Source of the DNA: CAYSBE01 sp046309355
GTDB taxonomy: Bacteria; Bacteroidota; Bacteroidia; UKL13-3
Assembly (NCBI GenBank): GCA_046309355.1
Contig: JBKCPL010000054.1
Location: 1 to 47,444 of the forward strand
DNA length: 47,444 bases
Reading direction: 5' to 3'
Position 1 is the first letter of the stretch, and every line of letters starts with the position of its first letter. Positions 1 to 7,363 of this stretch are shown here, one piece after another. The notes beneath the pieces are model-generated. The model was not told the DNA's origin and did not search any database. It worked only from the letters and a program-made list of their open reading frames with translations. The position numbers and the translations under genes were made by a program.

Positions 1-58
1 TGCTCCCGCAACAAATCTAAAGCCGAACCTTTGTTCGGCTTTTTTTATGCATAGCTCA
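1..58 (+). repeat. 58-base direct repeat, copy 1 (possible tRNA 3' end plus terminator)
   Basis: This block recurs at 171-228 with three differences (positions 29, 30 and 47 of the first copy). It starts with TGCTCCCGCA, which could be the 3' acceptor strand and discriminator base of a tRNA whose body lies left of the window. A hairpin terminator follows and the block ends in ATAGCTCA. Because it begins at base 1, its true left end cannot be seen. The tRNA reading is an inference: no complete cloverleaf is present. Confidence 0.75.
19..46 (+). terminator. Rho-independent terminator, repeat copy 1
   Basis: A perfect 10-bp stem (AAAGCCGAAC pairing with GTTCGGCTTT) has a 4-base loop and runs into seven T residues at 40-46. 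It would end a plus-strand transcript entering from the left of the window, for example a tRNA or operon just outside. Confidence 0.8.
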
Positions 59-81
59 CTCAAACGTGTTTGATAGTGAGC
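54..81. repeat. Inverted repeat between the two terminator copies
   Basis: GCTCACT followed by CAAAC pairs with GTTTG and AGTGAGC, with a 2-base centre and a 2-base bulge (73-74). Smaller pairings lie to the right: CTTTGG at 117-122 with CCAAAG at 138-143, and ACTGCG at 100-105 with CGCAGT at 154-159. No open reading frame of note is present. The spacer may be a small structured RNA or only relict sequence, and I cannot tell which. Confidence 0.45.
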
Positions 82-170
82 GAAGCATGAAAAAAGAAGA
101 CTGCGAAGCAGGCGTGCTTTGGATGTGTAATGCCACCCCAAAGGTCCAGCGAACGCAGTTGAGCTAATCC

Positions 171-228
171 TGCTCCCGCAACAAATCTAAAGCCGAACTA
201 TTGTTCGGCTTTTTTTGTGCATAGCTCA
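171..228 (+). repeat. 58-base direct repeat, copy 2
   Basis: This is the second copy of the block at 1-58, offset by 170 bases. The bases just before it read AATCC, so AATCCTGCTCCCGCA together resembles the T-stem and acceptor end of a tRNA, but the expected T-loop (TTCGAAT-like) is replaced by GAGCTAA. That makes this copy a 3'-end fragment rather than a functional tRNA. Confidence 0.75.
189..216 (+). terminator. Rho-independent terminator, repeat copy 2
   Basis: It has the same 10-bp stem as the first copy, with loop TATT instead of CTTT and T residues at 210-216. With copy 1 it forms a tandem double terminator about 110 bases ahead of the first gene. Confidence 0.8.
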
Positions 229-313
229 GAAGATGGTTTAGGAACTTTACTCCTTACCGGTTATAAGCCAAAATGACTGGCACTAAATCTACCACAACCT
301 TCGAGGCGAAGTG

Positions 314-321
314 TATATTCG
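314..321 (+). promoter_or_regulatory. Possible -7 box for the DUF5916 gene
   Basis: TATATTCG differs by one base from the Bacteroidota -7 consensus TAnnTTTG and ends only 6 bases before the ATG. No clear -33 TTTG is visible at the right distance, so this is tentative. The same octamer occurs 31 bases before lysS (8483-8490). Confidence 0.3.
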
Positions 322-327
322 CAACCC

Positions 328-2490
328 ATGTATAAAAAGCTTACATCTGCATGCGTACTGCTGGTTGCATCTATATGCCTGAAGGCTCAGGTGTCCATGC
401 CCAATTCGCTGCAGGCAGTGCATATACACCAACCCATTGTACTGGATGGCAAACTGGATGAGCCTGTATGGATAAATGCTCCGCACATAAATAATTTTAC
501 TCAACGCGAACTCAACTACAACCAGCCCGTTAGTGAACATACCAAGGTAGCTGTAGCCTACGATGATGAACATTTGTACATAGCCGTATGGTGCTACGAC
601 AGCACCCCCGACCGCATAATAGCCAAGGAGTTGCGAAGAGATTTTAACTACGATATTGACGACAATTTTATGGTAGTTATTGATACGTACAACGATAAGC
701 GCAACGGATTCATGTTTGTTACCAATCCCAACGCAGCACGAGCCGATTTGCAGATTTTTAACAACGGAGGGGCAAGCAATATTTTCTGGAACGGAGTATG
801 GAATGTGAAAACAACGCGCACGGATGAAGGCTGGTTTGCTGAATTTGAAATTCCCTTTTACACGTTTAAATACCCGACCAACACCAATGAGCAAACCTGG
901 GGTATTAATTTTGAGCGCAATATCCGTCACAAGCGCGAGCAGGCTTTGTGGCAAGGCTGGAGTCGTGATAACCGCATACAACAAGTAAATCAGGCCGGAA
1001 CTTTAACCGGATTAAAGGACTTGCGCAACAAGCAATTTATTGAAGTTAAACCCTACGCATTGGGGGGCGGTGAGCTGTTGCCCAACAAAAAAAGGGCTAT
1101 TTGGAATACCGGAGGAGACATCAATTACCTGCTATCGCCAACCTATCGGCTAAATCTTACCTTCAATACCGATTTTGCTCAGGTAGAAGCCGACCAACAA
1201 CAGATTAACCTGACACGTTTCCCACTGTTTTTTCCTGAACTGCGTGAGTTCTTTCTGGAAGGTGACGACTTTTTTAATATGAATTATGGAGGCAACCGCA
1301 TTTTCCCGTTTTATACCAGACGTATCGGATTAAATGATACACTGGAACCCATACCCATTATAGCCGGTGCACGCATACTGGGCAAGGAACAGAACAGCAC
1401 CATTGGCCTGATGACCATTCAAACTGCTGATGCGCTAGGGCAACCTTATACCAATTACACAGCAGCTAGCTGGCGTCAGGATTTGGGTCGTCAAAGTTTT
1501 ATAGGCGCCATGAGTGCTAACCGAATTGATCACAGACACTGGCACTCCACCACCGGTATAAACGGACGATACAGTACAGCCAAATTTTTAGGCCGTAAAA
1601 ACTTTGAAGTGGGAGGCGCATTTATTAAAACACATAACAGCGACAGTGGATTTCAATTAAATGCTTTTGCCTACCGATTATTTGTCAACTATCCCAATGA
1701 CCGTATAGTCATTTTTGCATCTACACAGCAAAGTCCTGCAGCATTTAATCCGGAAATAGGCCTGGCCACACGCACTAACTTCCGCGAAGATTTTGCATTG
1801 ATTTCACTCAGGCCTCGTCCGAAAAATTTTCTGCGCTGGGTACGTCAGTTTGAGATAGTTCCTCTAATGCTTACTAATACCCAATACAATGATACGCGCA
1901 ACATGCAATCGTTTGAGTACATAGTTCAATACATGGGTTTTGAAACAAAAAGTGGGGAACGCGTTGTACTTGACTACCGATTTATGGGCGAGGGCCTGAT
2001 TCGCGACTTTGAACTTGTCCGCGATATTAATATACCCAAAGGAGTATATTGGTGGCGGCAAATGGAAGCCGAATTCAGATCATTCAGGGGGCGTACTTTA
2101 TCTGCCTCTACACGGTTTATATGGGGCGAATTTTATGATGGAACCGCATGGCGCAACCGAAGCGATATTTTATGGAGAGCAGGAAAATACTTCAACACTA
2201 GCCTTAGGTATGAATACAATAACATAATATTACCCGGAGGCCAACTGCAAACGCATTTAATTGGCAACCGCCTTGATTATGCCATTAATCCAAATGCCTT
2301 TGGGTCCATGCTTACGCAATGGAATACCGCACAAAAAGAATTAAACCTCAACTTCAGGCTGCACATCATTCCTAAAATAGGAACTGATTTCTTTCTTATC
2401 GTCAATCAAATTTTTGACACCAATACCCAGCAATTTGATCCCAAACGCGGAACAATACTCGGAAAACTGGTTTGGCGTTTTGTTATATAA
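328..2490 (+). CDS. DUF5916 outer-membrane protein with N-terminal CBM9-like domain
   Basis: The 720-residue product begins with a clear signal peptide (about residues 1-20, ending ...LKAQ). Next comes a CBM9-like sandwich domain carrying the family hallmarks VLDGKLDEPVW near residue 40 and DDNFMVVIDTYND near residue 110. The remaining roughly 500 residues match the DUF5916 pattern, which includes FPELREFFLEG and then alternating strands ending in an aromatic-rich C-terminus (KLVWRFVI), as in an outer-membrane beta-barrel. The family is widespread in Bacteroidota and no reaction has been firmly assigned, so carbohydrate or peptide handling at the outer membrane is only an inference. The gene converges with aroQ, leaving 8 bases between the stop codons and no terminator. 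Confidence 0.9.
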   Translation: MYKKLTSACVLLVASICLKAQVSMPNSLQAVHIHQPIVLDGKLDEPVWINAPHINNFTQRELNYNQPVSEHTKVAVAYDDEHLYIAVWCYDSTPDRIIAKELRRDFNYDIDDNFMVVIDTYNDKRNGFMFVTNPNAARADLQIFNNGGASNIFWNGVWNVKTTRTDEGWFAEFEIPFYTFKYPTNTNEQTWGINFERNIRHKREQALWQGWSRDNRIQQVNQAGTLTGLKDLRNKQFIEVKPYALGGGELLPNKKRAIWNTGGDINYLLSPTYRLNLTFNTDFAQVEADQQQINLTRFPLFFPELREFFLEGDDFFNMNYGGNRIFPFYTRRIGLNDTLEPIPIIAGARILGKEQNSTIGLMTIQTADALGQPYTNYTAASWRQDLGRQSFIGAMSANRIDHRHWHSTTGINGRYSTAKFLGRKNFEVGGAFIKTHNSDSGFQLNAFAYRLFVNYPNDRIVIFASTQQSPAAFNPEIGLATRTNFREDFALISLRPRPKNFLRWVRQFEIVPLMLTNTQYNDTRNMQSFEYIVQYMGFETKSGERVVLDYRFMGEGLIRDFELVRDINIPKGVYWWRQMEAEFRSFRGRTLSASTRFIWGEFYDGTAWRNRSDILWRAGKYFNTSLRYEYNNIILPGGQLQTHLIGNRLDYAINPNAFGSMLTQWNTAQKELNLNFRLHIIPKIGTDFFLIVNQIFDTNTQQFDPKRGTILGKLVWRFVI

Positions 2491-2498
2491 TAACCGAC

Positions 2499-2930
2499 TT
2501 ACTTATTTGCTCCAAGCAGGTACGCAATGGCAAACTCATACCCCTTCATACCCATGCCGCTAATCATGGCTACACAATGAGGCGAAAGCAGGGACACGTG
2601 CCGAAACGATTCGCGCGAGAAAATATGGCTAATATGCACCTCGACAACTGGCGCTGAAACTGCGGCTACCGCATCGGCCAAAGCTACTGAAGTATGGGTA
2701 TAGCCTCCTGCATTGAGCACTATTCCATCGTAGCTGAATCCGGTTTCGTGCAATTTGTTAATCAACTCTCCTTCCACATTACTTTGGTAGTACTCCAACA
2801 GGCAAGTTTCAGCAAAAGTTTGTTGCAATTGGTTAAACACCTGATCAAATGTTTGAGTACCGTAAATATGAGGCTCTCGTTTTCCCAACAAGTTAAGATT
2901 GGGACCATTCACCACAATTATGCGCTTCAT
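2499..2930 (-). CDS. aroQ: Type II 3-dehydroquinate dehydratase
   Basis: This small cytoplasmic enzyme dehydrates 3-dehydroquinate to 3-dehydroshikimate, the third step of the shikimate pathway. Its 143 residues are the usual length for the type II family, which forms dodecamers. The N-terminal NGPNLNLLGKREPHIYG motif supplies the active-site Arg and Tyr. NAGGYTHTS near residue 75, EVHISHIFSRESFRH near residue 98 and SPHC near residue 116 are further family motifs and include the catalytic His. No other shikimate genes are adjacent. The ATG at 2930 lies only 5 bases from a -7-like box. The gene is divergent from the xerD-like gene. Confidence 0.96.
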   Translation of the reverse strand: MKRIIVVNGPNLNLLGKREPHIYGTQTFDQVFNQLQQTFAETCLLEYYQSNVEGELINKLHETGFSYDGIVLNAGGYTHTSVALADAVAAVSAPVVEVHISHIFSRESFRHVSLLSPHCVAMISGMGMKGYEFAIAYLLGANK

Positions 2931-2935
2931 GTTTA

Positions 2936-2943
2936 CAAATGTA
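2936..2943 (-). promoter_or_regulatory. Putative -7 box for aroQ
   Basis: On the minus strand this reads TACATTTG, a perfect TAnnTTTG, and only five bases separate it from the aroQ ATG. No TTTG is present 18-20 bases upstream. If used, transcription would begin almost at the start codon. Confidence 0.4.
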
Positions 2944-2983
2944 TATCTTCATAGCGCATCCGGAAATATATATTGCAAAACAC

Positions 2984-3883
2984 ATGATGTGGCCATCTTA
3001 CATAAAAGGTTTTAAGACCTACCTTCAGCTGGAAAGGTCGCTTGCCAAACCAAGTATTGAAGCGTATGTACACGATATTATTAAGCTTACGCAATTTCTG
3101 CAAGCAAAAAATTTGGATTCGGGACCCGATTCTATAACGCTGAGTACACTTCGTGAATTTTTGCGCTGGATAAGTGAATTGGGGATGACGGCTACCAGCC
3201 AGGCTCGTATTATTTCAGGTATCAAGGCATTTTATAAATACCTTATACTGGAAGATGTTATTAAAGATAATCCGGCATTGTTGCTGGAGGCTCCACGCAC
3301 AGTCAGAAAATTACCCGATGTATTGGATACAGAAGAAATAACACGTATGATGGAGCAGCTGGATCTTTCAAAACCGGAAGGAATGCGTAACAAAGCCATT
3401 GTCGAAACCATGTTTAGCTGCGGCCTGCGGGTAAGTGAAACAGTTAGTCTAAAACTGTCGGATCTTTACTTTGAAGATGAGTTTATAAAAGTTACCGGTA
3501 AAGGGAATAAAGAACGTCTTATTCCTGTTGGCAGTTATGCCATACGTGCGCTTACGTCATACATTCATCATGTGCGGGTACACATGCCTGTACAAACGGG
3601 CTTTACCGATACGGTTTTTTTAAACAACCGAGGGAAAGCCTTATCGCGTGTTATGGTATTTTACATCATTAAGGATTTAGCACGCAAGGCCGGCATCTCA
3701 AAAGTTATTTCGCCTCACACACTAAGGCATTCATTTGCCACATCCATGGTTGAGGCCGGTGCCGATTTAAGAGCAGTTCAGCAAATGCTGGGACACGAGA
3801 GTATAACCACAACGGAAATATATACCCATATTGACCGCTCCTACCTTAAAGATATTATTACACAATTTCACCCACGCAGTTAG
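2984..3883 (+). CDS. xerD: Site-specific tyrosine recombinase, XerD type
   Basis: It encodes a chromosome dimer resolution recombinase that would act at dif with a XerC partner. From the ATG at 2984 (or 2987) the product has about 299 residues, the normal Xer length. An in-frame ATG at 2939 would add 15 residues and overlap the aroQ promoter region, so it is less likely. Residues 5-90 form the SAM-like N-terminal core-binding domain (YLQLERSLAKPSIEAY). The catalytic domain carries the full set: Arg in CGLRVSE, Lys in GKGNKERLIP, HTLRHSFAT, LGHESITTTEIY with His, and the nucleophilic Tyr in EIYTHI. No attachment sites or cargo genes surround it, so a housekeeping role fits better than that of a mobile-element integrase. 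Its stop overlaps the next gene by 4 bases. Confidence 0.93.
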   Translation: MMWPSYIKGFKTYLQLERSLAKPSIEAYVHDIIKLTQFLQAKNLDSGPDSITLSTLREFLRWISELGMTATSQARIISGIKAFYKYLILEDVIKDNPALLLEAPRTVRKLPDVLDTEEITRMMEQLDLSKPEGMRNKAIVETMFSCGLRVSETVSLKLSDLYFEDEFIKVTGKGNKERLIPVGSYAIRALTSYIHHVRVHMPVQTGFTDTVFLNNRGKALSRVMVFYIIKDLARKAGISKVISPHTLRHSFATSMVEAGADLRAVQQMLGHESITTTEIYTHIDRSYLKDIITQFHPRS

Positions 3884-4125
3884 TGTAAACTCTTTGAAAT
3901 TTGAATAAGTTTGGTGGAAATGTGCAACAGTACAAAGCCGGGCCACAGTAATAAGGTATAATTTTCAGAAGCTAAACTGACTACACTAAGCATACCTGCG
4001 AATAAAGCACCCATCATGGCATACCACAGCTGATATTTAAGATTGTGTACCTGAAGAAAAGATACGATAGACAATATCAATAAAGCTATCGAGGATATAA
4101 TGATAATACTAAATCCAAAACTCAT
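3880..4125 (-). CDS. Small membrane protein, unknown function
   Basis: I do not recognise a family. The frame is open further upstream, but the ATG at 4125 gives an 81-residue product beginning MSFGFSIIIISS, and the upstream extension lies inside the M61 gene and looks like non-coding translation. The protein has three hydrophobic stretches (about residues 2-22, 30-46 and 52-68), consistent with two or three membrane helices, and a basic C-terminal end. It converges with xerD with a 4-base overlap of stop codons and diverges from the M61 gene across only 30 bases. A -7-like box on the minus strand (TATATTTG at 4146-4153) could drive it. Confidence 0.6.
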   Translation of the reverse strand: MSFGFSIIIISSIALLILSIVSFLQVHNLKYQLWYAMMGALFAGMLSVVSLASENYTLLLWPGFVLLHISTKLIQISKSLH

Positions 4126-4155
4126 ATTTGCATAAATTGGTTCAACAAATATACC

Positions 4156-5631
4156 ATGCACTACCATATCTCTTACGCACAACCCGAATCTAAATTTATA
4201 ACGCTTCGGTTTACCATAACAAATATTCAAGACGACAGCATTTGCTTGCAACTTCCTTCGTGGAGACCCGGACGATATGAATTGCAAAACTTTGCCAAAA
4301 ATATTCGTGGCTTTTTTATTACAGATAGTGCAGGCAATGCCGTGAACTATAGAAAAACGAGCAAAGATCGCTGGCAGGTAAATACAAAGGGACTACATAG
4401 CATTTTTATACAGTATGAATACTACGCCAATCAACTGGATGCAGGAGGAAGCTATGTGAGTGCTGAATTTTTGTATATCAATCCGGTAAACTGTATGATG
4501 TATGTAGAAGGAAGAATGCACGAACCCTATATTGTTGAATTCGATTTGCCAATGGATTACACACTAGCCACACAGCTACACAAACAAAATAAACACTGCT
4601 ATACTGCCCCCGATTTCGATTACCTGGCTGATTCACCTCTCATAGCAAGCAGCTCGCTTCAATCGGTTGCGTTTACAGATTCGTTTAAGGGTAAAGAATA
4701 TTCCATTCACCTATGGTTTCAGGGTAGGCACACAGTAGATTTAGAGCGCCTGAAAAATGATACGCGCCAATATGTTTCATATCAGATAACATGCATGGAC
4801 GATATGCCATGCGACACCTATCACTTTATGTACCTCATGCTCGACACTGCTTACAGGCATGGCGTTGAACACCTGAATTCAACAGTGATTGCACTGGGAA
4901 AATACACCGACCAAACAGAGGAAGAGTTTTATAACGACCTGCTGGCAATTAGTTCGCACGAGTTTTTTCATTTGTGGAATGTAAAAAGGCTAAGGCCGGC
5001 TGATATGTGGCCCTACGACTACAAGCGAGAAAATTACTCAGAACTGGGATATGTGTATGAAGGAGTAACCACCTATTTGGGCGACCTGTTTTTAGTGCAA
5101 TCCGGGGTTTGGTCGGCTGAGCAATACATCAACAGCCTGAGATCCGATTTGCTAAGGCATTATACAAATGATGGCCGCTTCAGGTATTCACTGGCTGAAT
5201 CGTCATGGGATACTTGGCTAGATGGCTATGTGCCCGGTGTTCCCGGTCGAAAAATTTCCATTTACATAGAAGGCTTGATAGCCGCATGGGTGGCAGATGT
5301 GGTTCTATTTACCTCAACAGCTGGAAAAAAAAGATTGAGTGATGCACTACAGCAACTGTATAAAAGCACCTACTTATGCGGTAAAGGCTACACGGCATTC
5401 GATTACATACGCATACTCGAAGAACTGAGTGATTCTTCATTTACACCCTACACAGCCGAACTTATTAACGGCCGCGGGTACTTTGATGCATGGCTAACTA
5501 CGCTGTGCGAACAATTAGGCCTAGAGATATCCTTCACTGAGGAGAATAAGTCATTGAAAATTAGTACGAAAGAAAATACGACCTCTACTCAGCAGCAAAA
5601 TCTTGACACATGGCTTGGCCCGATATTGTAA
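4156..5631 (+). CDS. M61-family aminopeptidase lacking the PDZ domain
   Basis: This is a zinc metallopeptidase of the glycyl-aminopeptidase family. The 491 residues start with the M61 N-terminal beta domain (LPSWRPGRYELQNFAKNI near residue 35). The zinc site follows as HEFFHLWNVKRLRP, with His268 and His272 as ligands and Glu269 as catalytic base, and Glu302 in YVYEGVTTYLGDL as the likely third ligand. Family members usually run to about 580-620 residues and end in a PDZ domain. This one stops soon after FDAWLTTLCEQLGL, so the PDZ is absent. No signal peptide is visible, so it is probably cytoplasmic. The 3' end overlaps the upstream open frame of the Crp/Fnr gene but not its likely start. 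Confidence 0.9.
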   Translation: MHYHISYAQPESKFITLRFTITNIQDDSICLQLPSWRPGRYELQNFAKNIRGFFITDSAGNAVNYRKTSKDRWQVNTKGLHSIFIQYEYYANQLDAGGSYVSAEFLYINPVNCMMYVEGRMHEPYIVEFDLPMDYTLATQLHKQNKHCYTAPDFDYLADSPLIASSSLQSVAFTDSFKGKEYSIHLWFQGRHTVDLERLKNDTRQYVSYQITCMDDMPCDTYHFMYLMLDTAYRHGVEHLNSTVIALGKYTDQTEEEFYNDLLAISSHEFFHLWNVKRLRPADMWPYDYKRENYSELGYVYEGVTTYLGDLFLVQSGVWSAEQYINSLRSDLLRHYTNDGRFRYSLAESSWDTWLDGYVPGVPGRKISIYIEGLIAAWVADVVLFTSTAGKKRLSDALQQLYKSTYLCGKGYTAFDYIRILEELSDSSFTPYTAELINGRGYFDAWLTTLCEQLGLEISFTEENKSLKISTKENTTSTQQQNLDTWLGPIL

Positions 5632-5671
5632 AAAATCGTATATATTCGAATCATACTTAATAAAATTCGTT

Positions 5672-6385
5672 ATGCATAAAGTTCATTTAGGATGTGCCCT
5701 GTGTGATTCTCACAAAATATCCTTTCTAAACTACTGCACGCCCGAACAGATGGAATTGGTGAATACCAACAAATCGTGCACGCATTTCAAGAAAGGAGAA
5801 TATATTTTTTACGAAGACAATATTCCGCTTGGTTTGCATTGCTTGAGTTCAGGTATTGTTAAACTCGTAAAAACCAACAATGACGGAAAAGAGCAAATAC
5901 TTCGATTTGCCAAGCCCGGTGACTTTTTAGGTTACCGTGCACTTATTGCCGATGAACCGCTTATTGCAACGGCTATCTGTGTAGAAGATGCGGTGGTATG
6001 TTTTATTCCTAAAAAAGTATTCATGGATGTGCTGGAAAAAAATCCGGAAATGAGCAAAGCCATGCTCAAATCGCTAAGTCATGAACTGGGAGTAGCTGAA
6101 GAGAAAGTTCAAAGCCTGGCGCAAAAAAGTGTACGCGAGCGCCTGGCAGAAACCTTACTGTTTTTGCATCATACATTTAATATTACGGAAAACAGCAATG
6201 ATGAGGTTATACACATTACCTTGCCACGTGAAGATATAGCCAATATTGTAGGAACTGCCACTGAAACAGTAATACGCCTATTATCTGAATTTAAATCGGA
6301 TAAGCTAATAGAACTGGACGGTAAAAAAATACGCCTGCTGAATCGCGAAAGACTAGAACGCATTTCGCACGCATCGGTCAATTAA
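5672..6385 (+). CDS. Crp/Fnr-family transcription regulator with N-terminal cysteines
   Basis: This is a one-component DNA-binding regulator of 238 residues from the ATG at 5672; the frame is open back to 5603 but that extension lies in the M61 tail. Residues 20-140 are a cyclic-nucleotide-binding-type barrel (KKGEYIFYEDNIPLGLHCLSSG and FAKPGDFLGYRALI), followed by a dimer helix and a winged-helix domain with the HTH in PREDIANIVGTATETVIRLL. The N-terminus has CALC at residues 8-11, Cys22 and Cys36, with further cysteines in the barrel. That pattern recalls, but does not match, the Cys spacing of FNR. The effector is unknown. It converges with a universal stress protein gene 32 bases away, a plausible stress or oxygen-response neighbour. 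Confidence 0.93.
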   Translation: MHKVHLGCALCDSHKISFLNYCTPEQMELVNTNKSCTHFKKGEYIFYEDNIPLGLHCLSSGIVKLVKTNNDGKEQILRFAKPGDFLGYRALIADEPLIATAICVEDAVVCFIPKKVFMDVLEKNPEMSKAMLKSLSHELGVAEEKVQSLAQKSVRERLAETLLFLHHTFNITENSNDEVIHITLPREDIANIVGTATETVIRLLSEFKSDKLIELDGKKIRLLNRERLERISHASVN

Positions 6386-6417
6386 CCGTTTAAAGAGAAA
6401 ATAGCGTAGTATAATTT

Positions 6418-7242
6418 TTATTTATGCAATACCAGCAAAGGCACCTTGGTGTGATAGGCCATGCGTTTACTTAAACTGCGGTGAAATAACCGATCAAAAT
6501 AACTGCGGTTATGTTTGGCTAGAACTAACATATCTACATGTTTATCGGCAATGAAAGTGTTGATGGCATCTGCTGTCTCTTTGCCCTCTGTATTCACTAT
6601 GGTGATATCATCAACGGAAATGTGCTTCTTATTGCGGGCGAAGAAATTATTTTCTGCATTGAAATAGCGGTCAGCATCTGACTTCACGTGCAAAACCGAA
6701 ATGCGTGCGTTGTATAATTCGGCCATATACACCAAACGTGAAAATGCCGGAAACTCCGGTTCGGTATAATCAGATGCATAAAGTATATGCTTAAAATCGC
6801 TGTGCTTGGCCGAAGGAGGAATAACCAATACAGGCACCTCCGAACGGGCGATGACTGATGCAGCATTGCTTCCGATAAGTAACTCCTGTATGCCGCTAGC
6901 ACCGGTTGTACCCATCAGTATCATATCTACCGGATTGGTTTTCACAAAGTGCAGAATTTCATCGTTCACAAATCCGGTAACAGAATGCACGGTATAGTTT
7001 ATACCCGATGGTTTAAGCGTATCGTTTTCCAGCTTTTGAATACCTTCCTGTGCTGCTTTTTCAATTTCATTGATATACAGCTGATAGGTATCGGTTGGGA
7101 ATGATGTATCCAATACCGGCACTTGCTTTACATGCAATACGTGCAGTTGAGCACCGGTTTTTTTAGCCAAATCGATGGCAAATGAGAGGGCGTTTCCGGC
7201 AACTTCGGAAAAGTCGGTAGGCAGTAGAATAGTGCTTATCAC
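6418..7242 (-). CDS. Universal stress protein with two UspA domains
   Basis: This cytoplasmic stress protein has 274 residues, the tandem-domain form common in Bacteroidota. Domain 1 starts ILLPTDFSEVAGNAL and carries the nucleotide-binding signature GTTGASGIQELLIGSNA near residue 115, followed by VPVLVIP. Domain 2 starts ILYASDYTEPEF near residue 155 and ends VPLLVLHK; its glycine-rich signature is degenerate (LAKHNRSYFDRLFHRS), so only the first domain looks able to bind ATP in the usual way. The start is GTG at 7242. It faces the Crp/Fnr regulator tail to tail. Confidence 0.95.
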   Translation of the reverse strand: MISTILLPTDFSEVAGNALSFAIDLAKKTGAQLHVLHVKQVPVLDTSFPTDTYQLYINEIEKAAQEGIQKLENDTLKPSGINYTVHSVTGFVNDEILHFVKTNPVDMILMGTTGASGIQELLIGSNAASVIARSEVPVLVIPPSAKHSDFKHILYASDYTEPEFPAFSRLVYMAELYNARISVLHVKSDADRYFNAENNFFARNKKHISVDDITIVNTEGKETADAINTFIADKHVDMLVLAKHNRSYFDRLFHRSLSKRMAYHTKVPLLVLHK

Positions 7243-7363
7243 GGTTTGATAGATTAAATGGTTAGTACTTCAAATTAAAGATATTAGCCTTGTGTGCTGT
7301 GTTAAATTTGTGCTAACAAAATAACAACTTAGCACATTCAATTACGCATAAAAATCTATGATT

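Noticed and set aside
229..290. TAGCTCAG after the second repeat as the D-arm of a tRNA
   Set aside because: No matching anticodon or T arm with proper spacing follows, so no cloverleaf can be drawn.
289..984. 231-codon minus-strand open frame within the DUF5916 gene
   Set aside because: It lies antisense to a well-matched gene and its translation shows no family motif; the same holds for 8951-9586 (within lysS) and 14941-15552 (within clpX).
2984..3883. Tyrosine recombinase as integrase of a mobile element
   Set aside because: Length and motifs are those of chromosomal XerD, and no cargo, phage or conjugation genes are nearby. The repeat at 1-228 is too far away and too short to make an element with it.
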